Under the pieces are notes generated by a model. The model searched no databases and was not told the DNA's origin. It saw only the letters and a program-made list of their open reading frames with translations. A stretch of DNA of 64,000 bases, from the NCBI RefSeq assembly GCF_045679555.1, contig NC_092091.1, positions 18,908,072 through 18,972,071 on the forward strand. Reading direction: 5' to 3'. Shown one piece after another: positions 22,831 through 31,562 of this stretch (positions within the stretch are counted from its first letter, which is position 1; each line of letters begins with the position of its first letter). A program made the position numbers and the translations under genes. The DNA comes from Salvelinus alpinus (Eukaryota > Chordata > Actinopteri > Salmoniformes > Salmonidae).

Positions 22831-23191
22831 GCCTATCCCCTGTCTATTTCATTCGCTGAAAGGCCTTCCACTTTTTGGCAGAAATATGCGCACTGCGAAA
22901 CGAAGCACAACACCAAAGGTTGTCTATTGAATCCAATAGAACAAGACAGAGGGATATAGAGAGACTGACAGTTCCTTAATATAGCCATTGCCTGTATTAA
23001 ACAGCCAAAACATTCATTTTTACTGCAGTGGGCTATATCAGTGGGCTAATTATTAGTCTTACACAAATCTACTTTGAAACAAAAGTATACACCTTACACA
23101 CATAGTTATGGGCTTAAAAAAGAAGATACGTGTACCATGTTAGATATAGAGTTGAAATTTTATAAAATGTTGTGTTTGCATCCCAATATTA
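22831..23191. other. No gene seen
   Basis: Short gap between the LINE 5' region and the next Tc1-A. Possible LINE 5' UTR at 22800-22960; nothing else recognised. Confidence 0.35.
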
Positions 23192-23195
23192 TATT

Positions 23196-24749
23196 CAGTG
23201 CATTTGGAAAGTATTCAGACCCCTTGACTTTTTTGTTACATTACAGTCTTATTCTAAAATTGATTTTGATCAATCTACACACAATACCCCATAATGACAA
23301 GAAAAGCATGTTTTTAGAAATGTTTGAAAATAAAAACTGAAATACCTTATTTACATAAGTATTCAGACCCTTTGCTATGAGACTCGAAATTGAGCTCAGG
23401 TGCATCCTGTTTACATTGATCATCCTTGAGATGTTTGTACAACTTGATTGGAGTCCACCTGTGGTAAATTCAATTGATTGGACATGATTTGGAAAGGCAC
23501 ACACCCATCTATATAAGGTCCCACAGTTGACTGGGCATGTCAGAGTAAAAACCAAGCCATGAGGTCAAAGGAATTGTCTATAGAACTCCAAGACAGGATT
23601 GTGTCGAGGCACAGATCTAGAGAAGGGTACAAAAAATGTTTGCAGCATTGAAGGTCCGCAAGAACACAGTGGCCTCCATCATTCTTAAATGAAAGAAGTT
23701 TGGAACCATCAAGACTCTTCCTACAACTGGCCGCCCGGCCAAACTGAGCAATCTGGGGAGAAGGGACTTGGTCAGAGAGGTGACCAAGAACCTGATGGTA
23801 CTCTGACAGAGCTCCAGAGTTCCTCTGTGGAGATGGGAGAACATTCCAGAAGGACAACCATCTCTGCAGCACACCACCAACAGGCCTTTATGGTGGAGTG
23901 GCCAGACGGAAGCCACTCCTCAGTAAAAGGCACATGACAGCCCGCTTGGAGTTTGCCAAAAGGCACCTAAAGGACTCAGACCATGAGAAACAAGATGATT
24001 TGGTCTGATGAAACCAAGATGGAACTCTTGGACCTGAATGGCAAGCGCCACGTCTGGAGGAAACCTTGCACTAACCCTACGGTGAAGCATGGTGGTGGAC
24101 ACATCATGCTGTGGGGATGTTTTTCAGAGACTGGGAAACTAGTCAGGATCGAGGGAAAGATGAACAGAGCAAAGTACAGAGAGATCCTTGATGAAAACCT
24201 GCTCCAGAGCGTTCAGGACCTCAGACTGGGGCGAAGGTTCACCTTCCAACAGTACAACGACCCTAAGCACACAGCCAAGACAACTCATGAGTGGCTTTAG
24301 GACAGGTCTCTGAATGTCCTTGAGTGGCCCAGCCAAAGCCCGGACTTGAACCCGATCAAACATTTCTGGAGAGACCTGAAAATAGCTGTGCAGCGACGCT
24401 CCCCATCCAACCTGACAGAGCTTGAGATCTGCAGAGAAGAATGGGAGAATCTCCCCAAATACAAGTGTGCCAAGCTTGTAGCGTCATACCCAAGAAGACT
24501 CAAGACTGTAATCGCTGCCAAAGGTGCTTCAACAGAGTACTGACTAAAGGGTCTAAATATTTATGTAAATGTGATATTTCATTTTTTTCTACTTTTGCAA
24601 AAAAAATCTAAACCTGTTTTTGCTTTGTCATTATTGGGTATTGTGTGTAGATTGATGGGAAAAAATAAAGAAATATCAATTTTAGAATAAGGTTGTAACG
24701 TAACAAAATGGGAAAAGTCAAGAGGTCTGAATACTTTCCAAATGCACTG
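23196..24749 (+). mobile_element. Tc1-A type transposon, complete ends
   Basis: 1554 bp from CAGTGCATTTGGAAAGTATTC to GAATACTTTCCAAATGCACTG. TA follows at 24750-24751. The left flank reads TT where TA is expected, so it has one substitution. The long terminal repeats (about 200 bp) include CATTACAGTCTTATTCTAAAA on the left and its partner AAGGTTGTAACGTAAC on the right. Plus orientation. This uninterrupted copy served as reference for the nested copies at 1 and 10076. Confidence 0.93.
23559..24543 (+). pseudogene. Tc1-A transposase, frameshifted, catalytic Asp lost
   Basis: The ATG at 23559 (MRSKELSIELQDRIVSRHRS) starts the helix-turn-helix domain. A base missing near 23635 (YKKCLQ in place of the family YQKMSAALK-type sequence) shifts the frame. 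The frame 23983-24300 carries [19 protein letters not shown] and [14 protein letters not shown]. In the second catalytic block the Asp is replaced: [11 protein letters not shown] in place of [14 protein letters not shown]-to-TAG change at 24298-24300 then stops the frame, after which it continues in phase (24346-24543) to KGASTEY and TGA. Relatives have a longer stretch between WRKP and the HGGG motif, so a small deletion is likely. Confidence 0.9.
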
Positions 24750-24751
24750 TA

Positions 24752-25895
24752 CATCACAGAAGACTGAAATATAACAAAACCCGTTTGACATTGAAACACT
24801 GGGGGGGGGGAAAAAAAAAAAATATATATAACATTCCACCCATGAGGCCACTAGGTCATTTCACTGCAGGAAAGGGCTACAAAGATGTTGGAGAACAAGT
24901 TATAGGATGGAAAATACTGGAGTTTTGGCACAGGTACAGTCAACTATCGCTACCTAGTAAAAACAAAAATCAATACTTGGAGTCAAAGTATCGCTATAAT
25001 ATCGTCCAATATAATATTGCGATATCTGACTATTTTTTGCCCCATCACTAGTGGGGTGTGAACTGAGGGAAAGGAAGGGGAAGACTAAGATTGTCTGCCT
25101 AGAGGAAAACATGATCCTCATTGCTCATCAAAAAGGCTGTATTAGGAACATAGCTGGTGTAAACTGTCAGAGTCCCCGAGGTGGCATGGCATAGCTGGGG
25201 ACCTTACGCAAGTGTGTTAGACACAATTCAGTCCTCCTGGGCCAAGCGTTCCTCTCTTCTCTCTCCCTCTTTACTCTCCTACATGCCCTAGCTAGCTGAA
25301 CTGACAGGCTGACACACAGACTGGATGGGCTTTAGATTGTGCCTACAGATTGGAAACGTCATCATGTCATTCTGCCCACCCAGAGCACTGGCATGAGTTC
25401 ATACATCTAGACACCTTGGATGGAAAATTAGGGATTTGAAACTCTTTCAGGCCAAGATGAGAAAGGTGCACCTTCAGCCCCTTGGAATATTAGTAAATTA
25501 TTTATATTCCAGTCATTTTGGAGAGATGGAGAGTCTAATTTATTTGGCCGTGGATGTGAATACAGAGTTTTTGCCCCCCCACCTTGCCCCTCACGAAGCC
25601 TCTTTCTCAAAACCAAGGATCCGGACGGATCACGTTTTACTCATGTGTTATTTTACGCACAGATTTTTTTCTACGTAGCTGCTGCTCACCCTCCCTTCAT
25701 GTTTCTCGCTTTACTCACCCTCTTCTGAACCATGGTGATGTAGCCTATGTTTCTGCCTTCTATTTCTGAACAGCTGAAATAAAATCCCTTCAGCGATTTG
25801 AACAAACATGCAAGACCATTATGAAGGCTACAACCTTCTCTGTCTGTTGTAACGGATATTGCAGTTGCTTAAGCAGGACGCAGTCACTACACTTT
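24752..25895. other. No gene seen; one repeat-like block
   Basis: 24801-24830 is a G9-A12-(TA)n low-complexity tract. 24960-25040 (AGTCAAAGTATCGCTATAAT, AATATTGCGATATCTGACTA) looks like the end of a DNA repeat with CGATA-rich sequence. 25050-25895 has no recognised content. Confidence 0.4.
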
Positions 25896-25899
25896 GCAT

Positions 25900-26357
25900 T
25901 GGAAGATGGTGCCGGAAGAAATGGCAGCCGTTTGCCTATATCCCGTCATTGGCAGGAGAAAGAGACACAGGTATAGAGGACACAGGGCGGGGTGCTTTGT
26001 AAAGATCCACCGACAGCGAGTGGGAAATCTGCCTTTACCATCAATATTACTTGCCAATGTACAATCATTGGACAATAAATTAGAGGTACGATCACGAATA
26101 TTCTACCAACGGGACATCAAAAACTGTAATAGCTTATATTTCACCGAATTGTGGCTGAATGACGACATGGATAACATTCAGCTGGCGGGATATACTCTGC
26201 ACCGGCTAGATAGAACAGCACACGAGGAGGGTATATTTGTATATTTGTAAATAACAGCTGGTGCACGAAATCTAAGGAAGTGTAGATTTTGCTCGCCTGA
26301 AATAGAGTAACTCATGATAAGCTATAGACCACACTATTTGCCAAGAGTTTTCATCCA
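25900..26357 (+). mobile_element. LINE 5' part (FADD-family), interrupted by the Tc1/LINE chimera
   Basis: Begins GATGGTGCCGGAAGAAATGG, the same 5' terminus as the copy at 57112. The frame 25894-26250 includes RRKRHRYRGHRAGCFVKIHR, LLANVQSLDNKLEVRSR, IKNCNSLYFTELWLNDDMDN and YTLHRLDRTAHEEG. These are the linker and APE endonuclease start (WLND and QSLDNK type motifs). It breaks at TTTTCATC (26350-26355), where the chimeric element begins. Its matching 3' tail appears at 28711-28817. Confidence 0.85.
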
Positions 26358-26405
26358 CAGCTGAAGTCGGAAGCTTACATACACCTTAGCCAAATACATT
26401 TAAAC

Positions 26406-26935
26406 TCAGTTTTCACAATTCCTGACATAAAAATTCCCTTTAAATTGTTTAACTTGGGTCAAACGTTTCGGGTAGCCTTCCAAAAGCCTCCCACAATAAG
26501 TTGGGTGAATTTTGGCCCATTCCTCCTGGCAGAGCTGGTGTAACTGAGTCAGGTTTGTAGGCCTCCTTACTCGCACACACTTTTTCAGTTCTGCCCACAC
26601 ATTTTCTATAGGATTGAGGTCAGGGCTTTGTGATGGCCACTCCAATACCTTGACTTTGTTGTCCTTAAGCCATTTTGCCACAACTTTGGAAGTATGCTTG
26701 GGGTCATTGTCCATTTGGAAGACCCATTTGCGACCAAGCTTTAACTTCCTGACTGATGTCTTGAGATGTTGCTTCAATATATCCACATAATTTTCCTCCC
26801 TTATGATACCATCTATTTTGTGAAGTGCACCAGTCCCTCCTGCAGCAAAGCACCAAAAAGTACGATCTTTGTCCCCATGTGCAGTTGCAAACCGTAGTCT
26901 TGTTTTTTTAGGGCGGTTTTGGAGCGGTGGCTTCT
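26406..26935 (-). pseudogene. SB-type transposase C-terminal half, left arm of composite
   Basis: The frame 26786-26406 encodes DILKQHLKTSVRKLKLGRKW, then QMDNDPKHTSK with the catalytic Asp present, [16 protein letters not shown] with the catalytic Glu present, and LCQEEWAKIHPTYCGRL. Upstream, the region with WSDETK is deleted: the sequence jumps from the CTTTGTCCCCAT block straight to the GCTTTGCTGCAGG block at about 26855. It cannot be active because the first catalytic Asp is gone. Confidence 0.88.
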
Positions 26936-26939
26936 TCCT

Positions 26940-27587
26940 TGCTGAGTGGCGTGATCACACAGTTATCCAGAACAGCTGATGCTCTCATGCATGCTTCAGT
27001 GTTGCTTGCCTCGAAGCAAGCATATAAGTGATTTAACTTGTTTGGTAGGCTCGTGTCACTGGGCAGCTCGTGGCTGTGCGTCCCTTTGTAGTCTATAATA
27101 GTTTGCAGGCCCTGCCACATCCGACGAGCGTCGGAGCTGGTATAGTACGATTCAATCTTTCTTAGTCCTGTATTGGCGCTTTCCTGTTTGATGGTTCGCC
27201 TGAGGGCGTAGCGGGATGTCTTATAAGCGTCCGGGTTAGAGTCCCTCTCCTTGACGGCAGCAGCTCTACCCTTTAGCTCAGTGCGGATGTTGCCTGTAAT
27301 CCATGGTTTCTGGTTGGGGTATGTACGTACAGTCACTGTGGGGATGACATCGTCGATGCACTTATTGATGTAGCCGATTACTGATGTGGTGTGCTCATAA
27401 ATGCCATCGGAGGAATGCCGGAACATATTCCAGTCTGGACTAGAAAAACAGTCCTGTAACAGCTTACCATCTGCGTATCTGACCACTTCTTTATTGACCG
27501 AGTCACTGGTGCTTCCTGCTTTAGTTTTTGTTTGTAAGACATGTAGACATCCGTCTGTGGTGGTAAATAAACAGCCACGAAACATAT
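26940..27587 (-). mobile_element. LINE linker/RT-upstream segment captured in the composite
   Basis: Minus-strand frame 27615-26908 (235 codons) is LINE ORF2 sequence between endonuclease and RT: DSVNKEVVRYADGKLLQDCF, YPNQKPWITGNIRTELKGRA, IESYYTSSDARRMWQGLQTI, DYKGTHSHELPSDTSLPNKL and EACMRASAVLDNCVITPLS. At its right end (27560-27587) the LINE sequence corresponds to the exact continuation of the break at 26355 in the outer LINE. The captured piece therefore appears to be the flipped downstream flank of the original insertion site. The last codons (SKEEATAPKPP) are antisense-like SB sequence. Confidence 0.82.
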
Positions 27588-27804
27588 ACAGTTGAAGTCG
27601 GAAGTTGACATTCACTCAAATGATGTCAATTAACCTATCAGAAGCTTCTAAAGCCATGACATTATTTTCTGGAATTTTCCAAGCTGTTTAAAGGCACAGT
27701 CAACTTAGTGTATGTAATCTTCTGATCCACTGGAATTGTGATACAGTGAGTTATAAGTTAAATAATCTGTCTGTGGGGGTGCTTTACTGCAGGAGGGACT
27801 GCAA
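27588..27804. mobile_element. Central spacer of composite: SB-type 5' inverted repeat fragment
   Basis: CAGTTGAAGTCGGAAGTTGAC starts at 27589. It jumps to inner 5'-leader sequence (CTATCAGAAGCTTCTAAAGC, then CAGTCAACTTAGTGTATGTA with the inner direct repeat). At about 27773 it switches to plus-sense transposase sequence (GGGGGTGCTTTACTGCAGGA) for about 30 bp before the right arm begins. Confidence 0.75.
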
Positions 27805-28482
27805 AGACTACAAAGGGACGCACAGCCACGAGCTGCCCAGTGACACGAGCCTACCAAACAAGTTAAATCACTTATATGCCTGCTTCGAGGCAAGCAACAC
27901 TGAAGCATGCATGAGAGCATCAGCTTTTCTGGATAACTGTGTGATCACGCCACTCAGCAAGGAAGAAGCCACCGCTCCAAAACCGCCCTAAAAAAACAAG
28001 ACTACGGTTTGCAACTGCACATGGGGACAAAGATCGTACTTTTTGGTGCTTTGCTGCAGGAGGGACTGGTGCACTTCACAAAATAGATGGTATCATAAGG
28101 GAGGAAAATTTGGTGGATATATTGAAGCAACATCTCAAGACATCAGTCAGGAAGTTAAAGCATGGTCACAAATGGGTCTTCCAAATGGACAATGACCCCA
28201 AGCATACTTCCAAAGTTGTAGCAAAATGGCTTAAGGACAACAAAGTCAAGGTATTGGAGTGGCCATCACAAAGCCCTGACCTCAATCCTATAGACAATTT
28301 GTGGGCAGAACTGAAAAAGTGTGTGCGAGCTAGGAGGCCTACAATCCTGACTCAGTTACACCAGCTCTGCCAGGAGGAATGGGCCAAAATTCACCCAACG
28401 TATTGTGGGAAACTTGTGGAAGGCTACGCACATTTTTTGACCTAAGTTAAACAATTTAAAGGCAATGCTACCAAATACTAAG
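27805..28482 (+). pseudogene. Right arm: LINE-SB transposase chimera
   Basis: 27805-27965 repeats the LINE peptide block (DYKGTHSHELPSDTSLPNKL, EACMRASAFLDNCVIT). SB sequence follows, and 28110-28445 encodes MVDILKQHLKTSVRKLKHGH, QMDNDPKHTSK and SPDLNPIDNLWAELKKC. The third catalytic Glu is Asp in this arm (NPID versus NPIE in the left arm). The C terminus is frameshifted after LVEGY; the expected stop is at 28479-28481. Confidence 0.85.
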
Positions 28483-28710
28483 TGAGTATGTAAACTTCTG
28501 GCCCACTGGGAATGTGATGAAAGAAATAAAAGCTCAAATAAATCATTCTCTCAACTATTATTCTGGCATGTCACATTCTTAAAATAAAGTGGTGATCCTA
28601 ACTGACCTAATACAGGGAATTTTTTCTATGATAAAAAGTCAGGAATTGTGAAAAACTGAGTTTAAATGTATTTGTTTAAGGTGTATGTAAACCTTTGACT
28701 TAGAACTGTA

Positions 28711-28817
28711 TTTATTACTTAAACTGCACTGTTGTTTAAGGTCTTGTAAGTAAGCATTTCACTAAGGTCTACACCTGTTGTATTCGGCGCACGTGACACA
28801 AACTTTGATTTGATGGA
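28711..28817 (+). mobile_element. LINE 3' tail (end of the copy starting at 25900)
   Basis: AACTGCACTGTTGTTTAAGG, AAGCATTTCACTAAGGTCTA and a TGATTTGAT end match the tails at 44772-44868 and, inverted, 3035 and 29788. It directly follows the composite, so the composite lies inside a LINE whose central RT region has been lost. Confidence 0.75.
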
Positions 28818-29787
28818 GCAAAAACAATCTGGGTTTTGTGCAATGATGTATGCTAATCTTTAGTTGCTGCCATATCATAGCCACTAGCCAGAGTTACTGA
28901 AAAAATACACTACTGTACTTTGACTGGCTGTCTGCCTCCAGCTTAGCCAATGTTTTTAAAAAGAATACGGATGCTGTATTGTGGCATACACCGGTTAGGT
29001 GCAGTGAAATGTGCTGTTTTAGTATGGCGCTCCTTTTTTGCAATGATGATTCAAAAATAACATTCAATTGCTAATTAGGATTATTGTCTGTGTCTTGCTT
29101 GTGTTTGATATGCCGCCAAGATAGCTGCATGTAACTCCGCACTTGAGTTTTGCATTGGGGTTTGTACGAACATGTTGATCATGTCTTTTGAGCACAACAT
29201 CTAAATAGCTGTATGTAGCCCAACTTCCCTACTGACAAAAAAACAACAGTATTGCTCCGACTTTGAGCCTAATAAAGATGAGCTGACGCATCATTTCAGT
29301 TCAAATTGATATGTGGCTTTCTTAAAGAGATTTGGACATGGAAGCAGACTTAAAAGTTAACACATCATTTAAAAACTACAGAGCCACTCATTCTACCTGT
29401 AATATCATTTTTAAAGCTTTTGTTTTTGAATGAGAGTCGCTCCATTTTAAAGTGGCGTTTGGAGTTTAATCTTAGCTCAGCTCAGGCAGCACCGGAGGGT
29501 GCAATTAATTTGTACCCACGTGAGCAATGTCACACTTAATCCTGAAAACGGACCGATTTCCTCACACCATTTGTAATTATCACCTCCGCTATACAGCTAA
29601 TATGCAGTCCAGCTGCTTCCTGTTAATGTGGTGGGAGCGGTTGGATATTGCACTCCTGCTTATTTTTGCTTGATCACTGGCTGATTAGTTATGAAGTAGT
29701 AAGTGGGCCAGGCAAGCAGGGTTTGTGTTGTGCGACAGATGCATGAAGGGTCAGTGCATTGCCAACAGCTAGAGATGATAAAGGTCA
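28818..29787. other. No gene seen; inverted SINE tail and candidate conserved non-coding block
   Basis: 28984-29024 (CGGTTAGGTGCAGTGAAATG then TGCTGTTTTA) is the reverse complement of the SINE tail at 7600-7645. 29390-29650 is compositionally even, repeat-free and contains homeodomain-like ATTA/TAAT sites and a CACGTG-type E-box (29518). It reads more like constrained non-coding DNA than decayed repeat, which is only an impression. Confidence 0.4.
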
Positions 29788-30050
29788 CGCTAAAATCAAA
29801 TCCAAATCAAATGTTATTTGTCACATACACATGTTTTGCAGATGTTATTGCGGTTGTAGCGAAATGCTTGTGTTTCTAGCTCCAACAGTGCAGTAGTATC
29901 TAACAATACACACAAATCTAAAAGTAAAAGAATGGAATTAAGGAATATATAAATATTAGGATGAGCAATGTTGGATTGGCATAGACTCAAATACAGTAGA
30001 ATATAATATAATACAGTATATACATATGTGATGCGTAAAGCAAAAATATG
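29788..30050 (-). mobile_element. LINE 3' UTR, 5'-truncated copy
   Basis: AAATCAAATGTTATTTGTCA, GCGGTTGTAGCGAAATGCTT and TTCTAGCTCCAACAGTGCAG match the tail family at 3035. The right part (ATACAGTATATACATATGTG) resembles deeper 3' UTR. Minus orientation; no RT is present. Confidence 0.75.
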
Positions 30051-30089
30051 TACAAAAACATTGTTTTACCAAACACCAACCTGATAGGG

Positions 30090-30200
30090 AGATGGAGAGA
30101 GAGAGATGGAGATGGAGAGAGAGGGATATGGAGAGAGAGAGAGATGGAGAGAGAGAGGAACTAATGGTCAGAGAAATGGAAAGCGAGAGAGGAAGTGCGA
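30090..30200. repeat. GA-rich microsatellite
   Basis: Interrupted (GAGAGATG)/(GA)n tract. The antisense 87-codon frame over it is a composition artefact. Confidence 0.9.
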
Positions 30201-31562
30201 GAGACTTGAGACTAGTCAACTGGCCGTGGAGTAGAATGTGAAGGAGATGCAGGTTCAGTCAGTTAGTGAGACGTTATGAAGCTAACTTTATAATGAAGTG
30301 CACAGTGGTTGTGGAAGATATCTGTTTATGACACCACCCAAGACTACATCCATGTCCTTGTGTTTCCATAATGAGCAGTGTATCGGAGTCGTTCGGTAGC
30401 CTACACATCAAGCGGGACCCATTAATAACAAGCCCTTACAGGAATTTGTCCAGTTACTGAGCCTCGGGCTAAAACCAACATCACAAGGTCGGCATCAGCT
30501 GCCTCTCATGTGTATACTACTCACAGACAGATTTAGAGCAGGCAGCAAACAGTTTGGTGTTTTCTAGTTAGCACCCCAATCCCCTTGTGGCCATTGGTGT
30601 CAGCGGTGGTATCCCAGAGGAAATGTGGTCTGACTGTTTTTGTTGGATTAGGTGAGAGGGGGGGGGGCATGTCATGTCATGATGTTGGTTCAGCCTTTAA
30701 GGTTCCTTAAGGATCAGGTCCCGGAAGGTGAGATTAGTAGCTGCGGACTTGGTTAACATCAGCCAGGGTTCCTCTGTGGACTTTAGAGTCACGGGGCATG
30801 TCTGACTGTCTTGTCTGGTGGTGCATGGATGCAGGCCTGGCCCTGCAGAAGAGAAGTGCATTCCACAGTGGACTGGTGGTAAACTGCTGGAATCCCAGCT
30901 ATGCCCACTAATTAGCCAGCCAGGACCAGAGCACATGGACAGCGTGTACAGACCGGAACACCCATTAATGTGTTTACAACTTCCTGTTGTTCAGTTCACC
31001 CTCTCTCTCTCTCAGCCTTCATTATCACCCTGTTTCTTTTTTTCTACCCTGCTGCCTTTCCTTTTTTCTCCTCCTTCACTCTCTTTTTCATTCCTCCTCT
31101 ATTTCTTTTTCACTCCCTCTCGTTTGCAATGTCCCTGTAGTCTGTGTGGATATGAATCTTCTAGCCCTCCCCGGGCGTGGATCTGTCTCCTGAAATGCAG
31201 ATCTTGGTGGAGGTGTCACCATAGCTGTGTGTCTGTGTGCCCCCCAGCCTCCCTCTCTTGTTCAGAAACAGTAGTGATGACATTCATTATTCCACACTGA
31301 CTCATCCTGTTACCACAGGACAGACTCCAAAGCCCTACACTCTGGTTTCATCTCTGCAGAGTTGTAAAGGATGTTGAGAGATTTTACTTAGTGTCTGCGT
31401 CTACCTCTTACAAGCTCATTCAATTCTGGGACTGTATCTGTATTTCACTGAGATGTCCCACAAGTTGATGATGTTCATCTTGTTCAGATTATATCTGTGA
31501 TGTTCTGCAAACTTAACCCTAACACACTGTTTGTTTCACCCAGAGGCATGGCACGGTATCTG
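30201..31562. other. No gene identified
   Basis: Pyrimidine-rich tract at 31000-31135 ending in GTCCCTGTAG resembles an acceptor tract, but the sequence after it has no recognisable protein and stops quickly. The 160-codon frame at 30818-31300 is largely this tract. Confidence 0.4.

Larger units (their letters stand above)
26358..28708. mobile_element. Inverted-repeat composite: two SB-type 3' halves facing outward around captured LINE sequence
   Basis: The left terminus CAGCTGAAGTCGGAAGCTTA is at 26358 and the right terminus TTTGACTTAGAACTG ends at 28708, before TA. Both are SB-type 3' ends. Left arm 26358-27094 (minus sense) and right arm 27805-28708 (plus sense) are reverse complements. 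Over the innermost roughly 310 bp I count two differences. Each arm runs SB-type transposase C-terminal half, then SB N-terminal sequence, then LINE linker/RT sequence, with the same fusion point (..GTGATCACGC/CACTCAGCAAGG..). Both also share the same internal transposase deletion. The left outer arm lacks about 200 bp of terminal repeat that the right arm keeps. Confidence 0.88.

Noticed and set aside
26908..27615. 235-codon minus-strand frame as a new fusion gene
   Set aside because: It is LINE linker sequence ending in antisense-like Tc1 sequence within the rearranged element. No promoter or catalytic domain, so treated as rearrangement debris.
30818..31300. 160-codon frame as a host exon, with an acceptor-like tract at 31000-31135
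   Set aside because: Composed mostly of Leu/Ser/Phe from CT-rich DNA; no domain and no partner exon.
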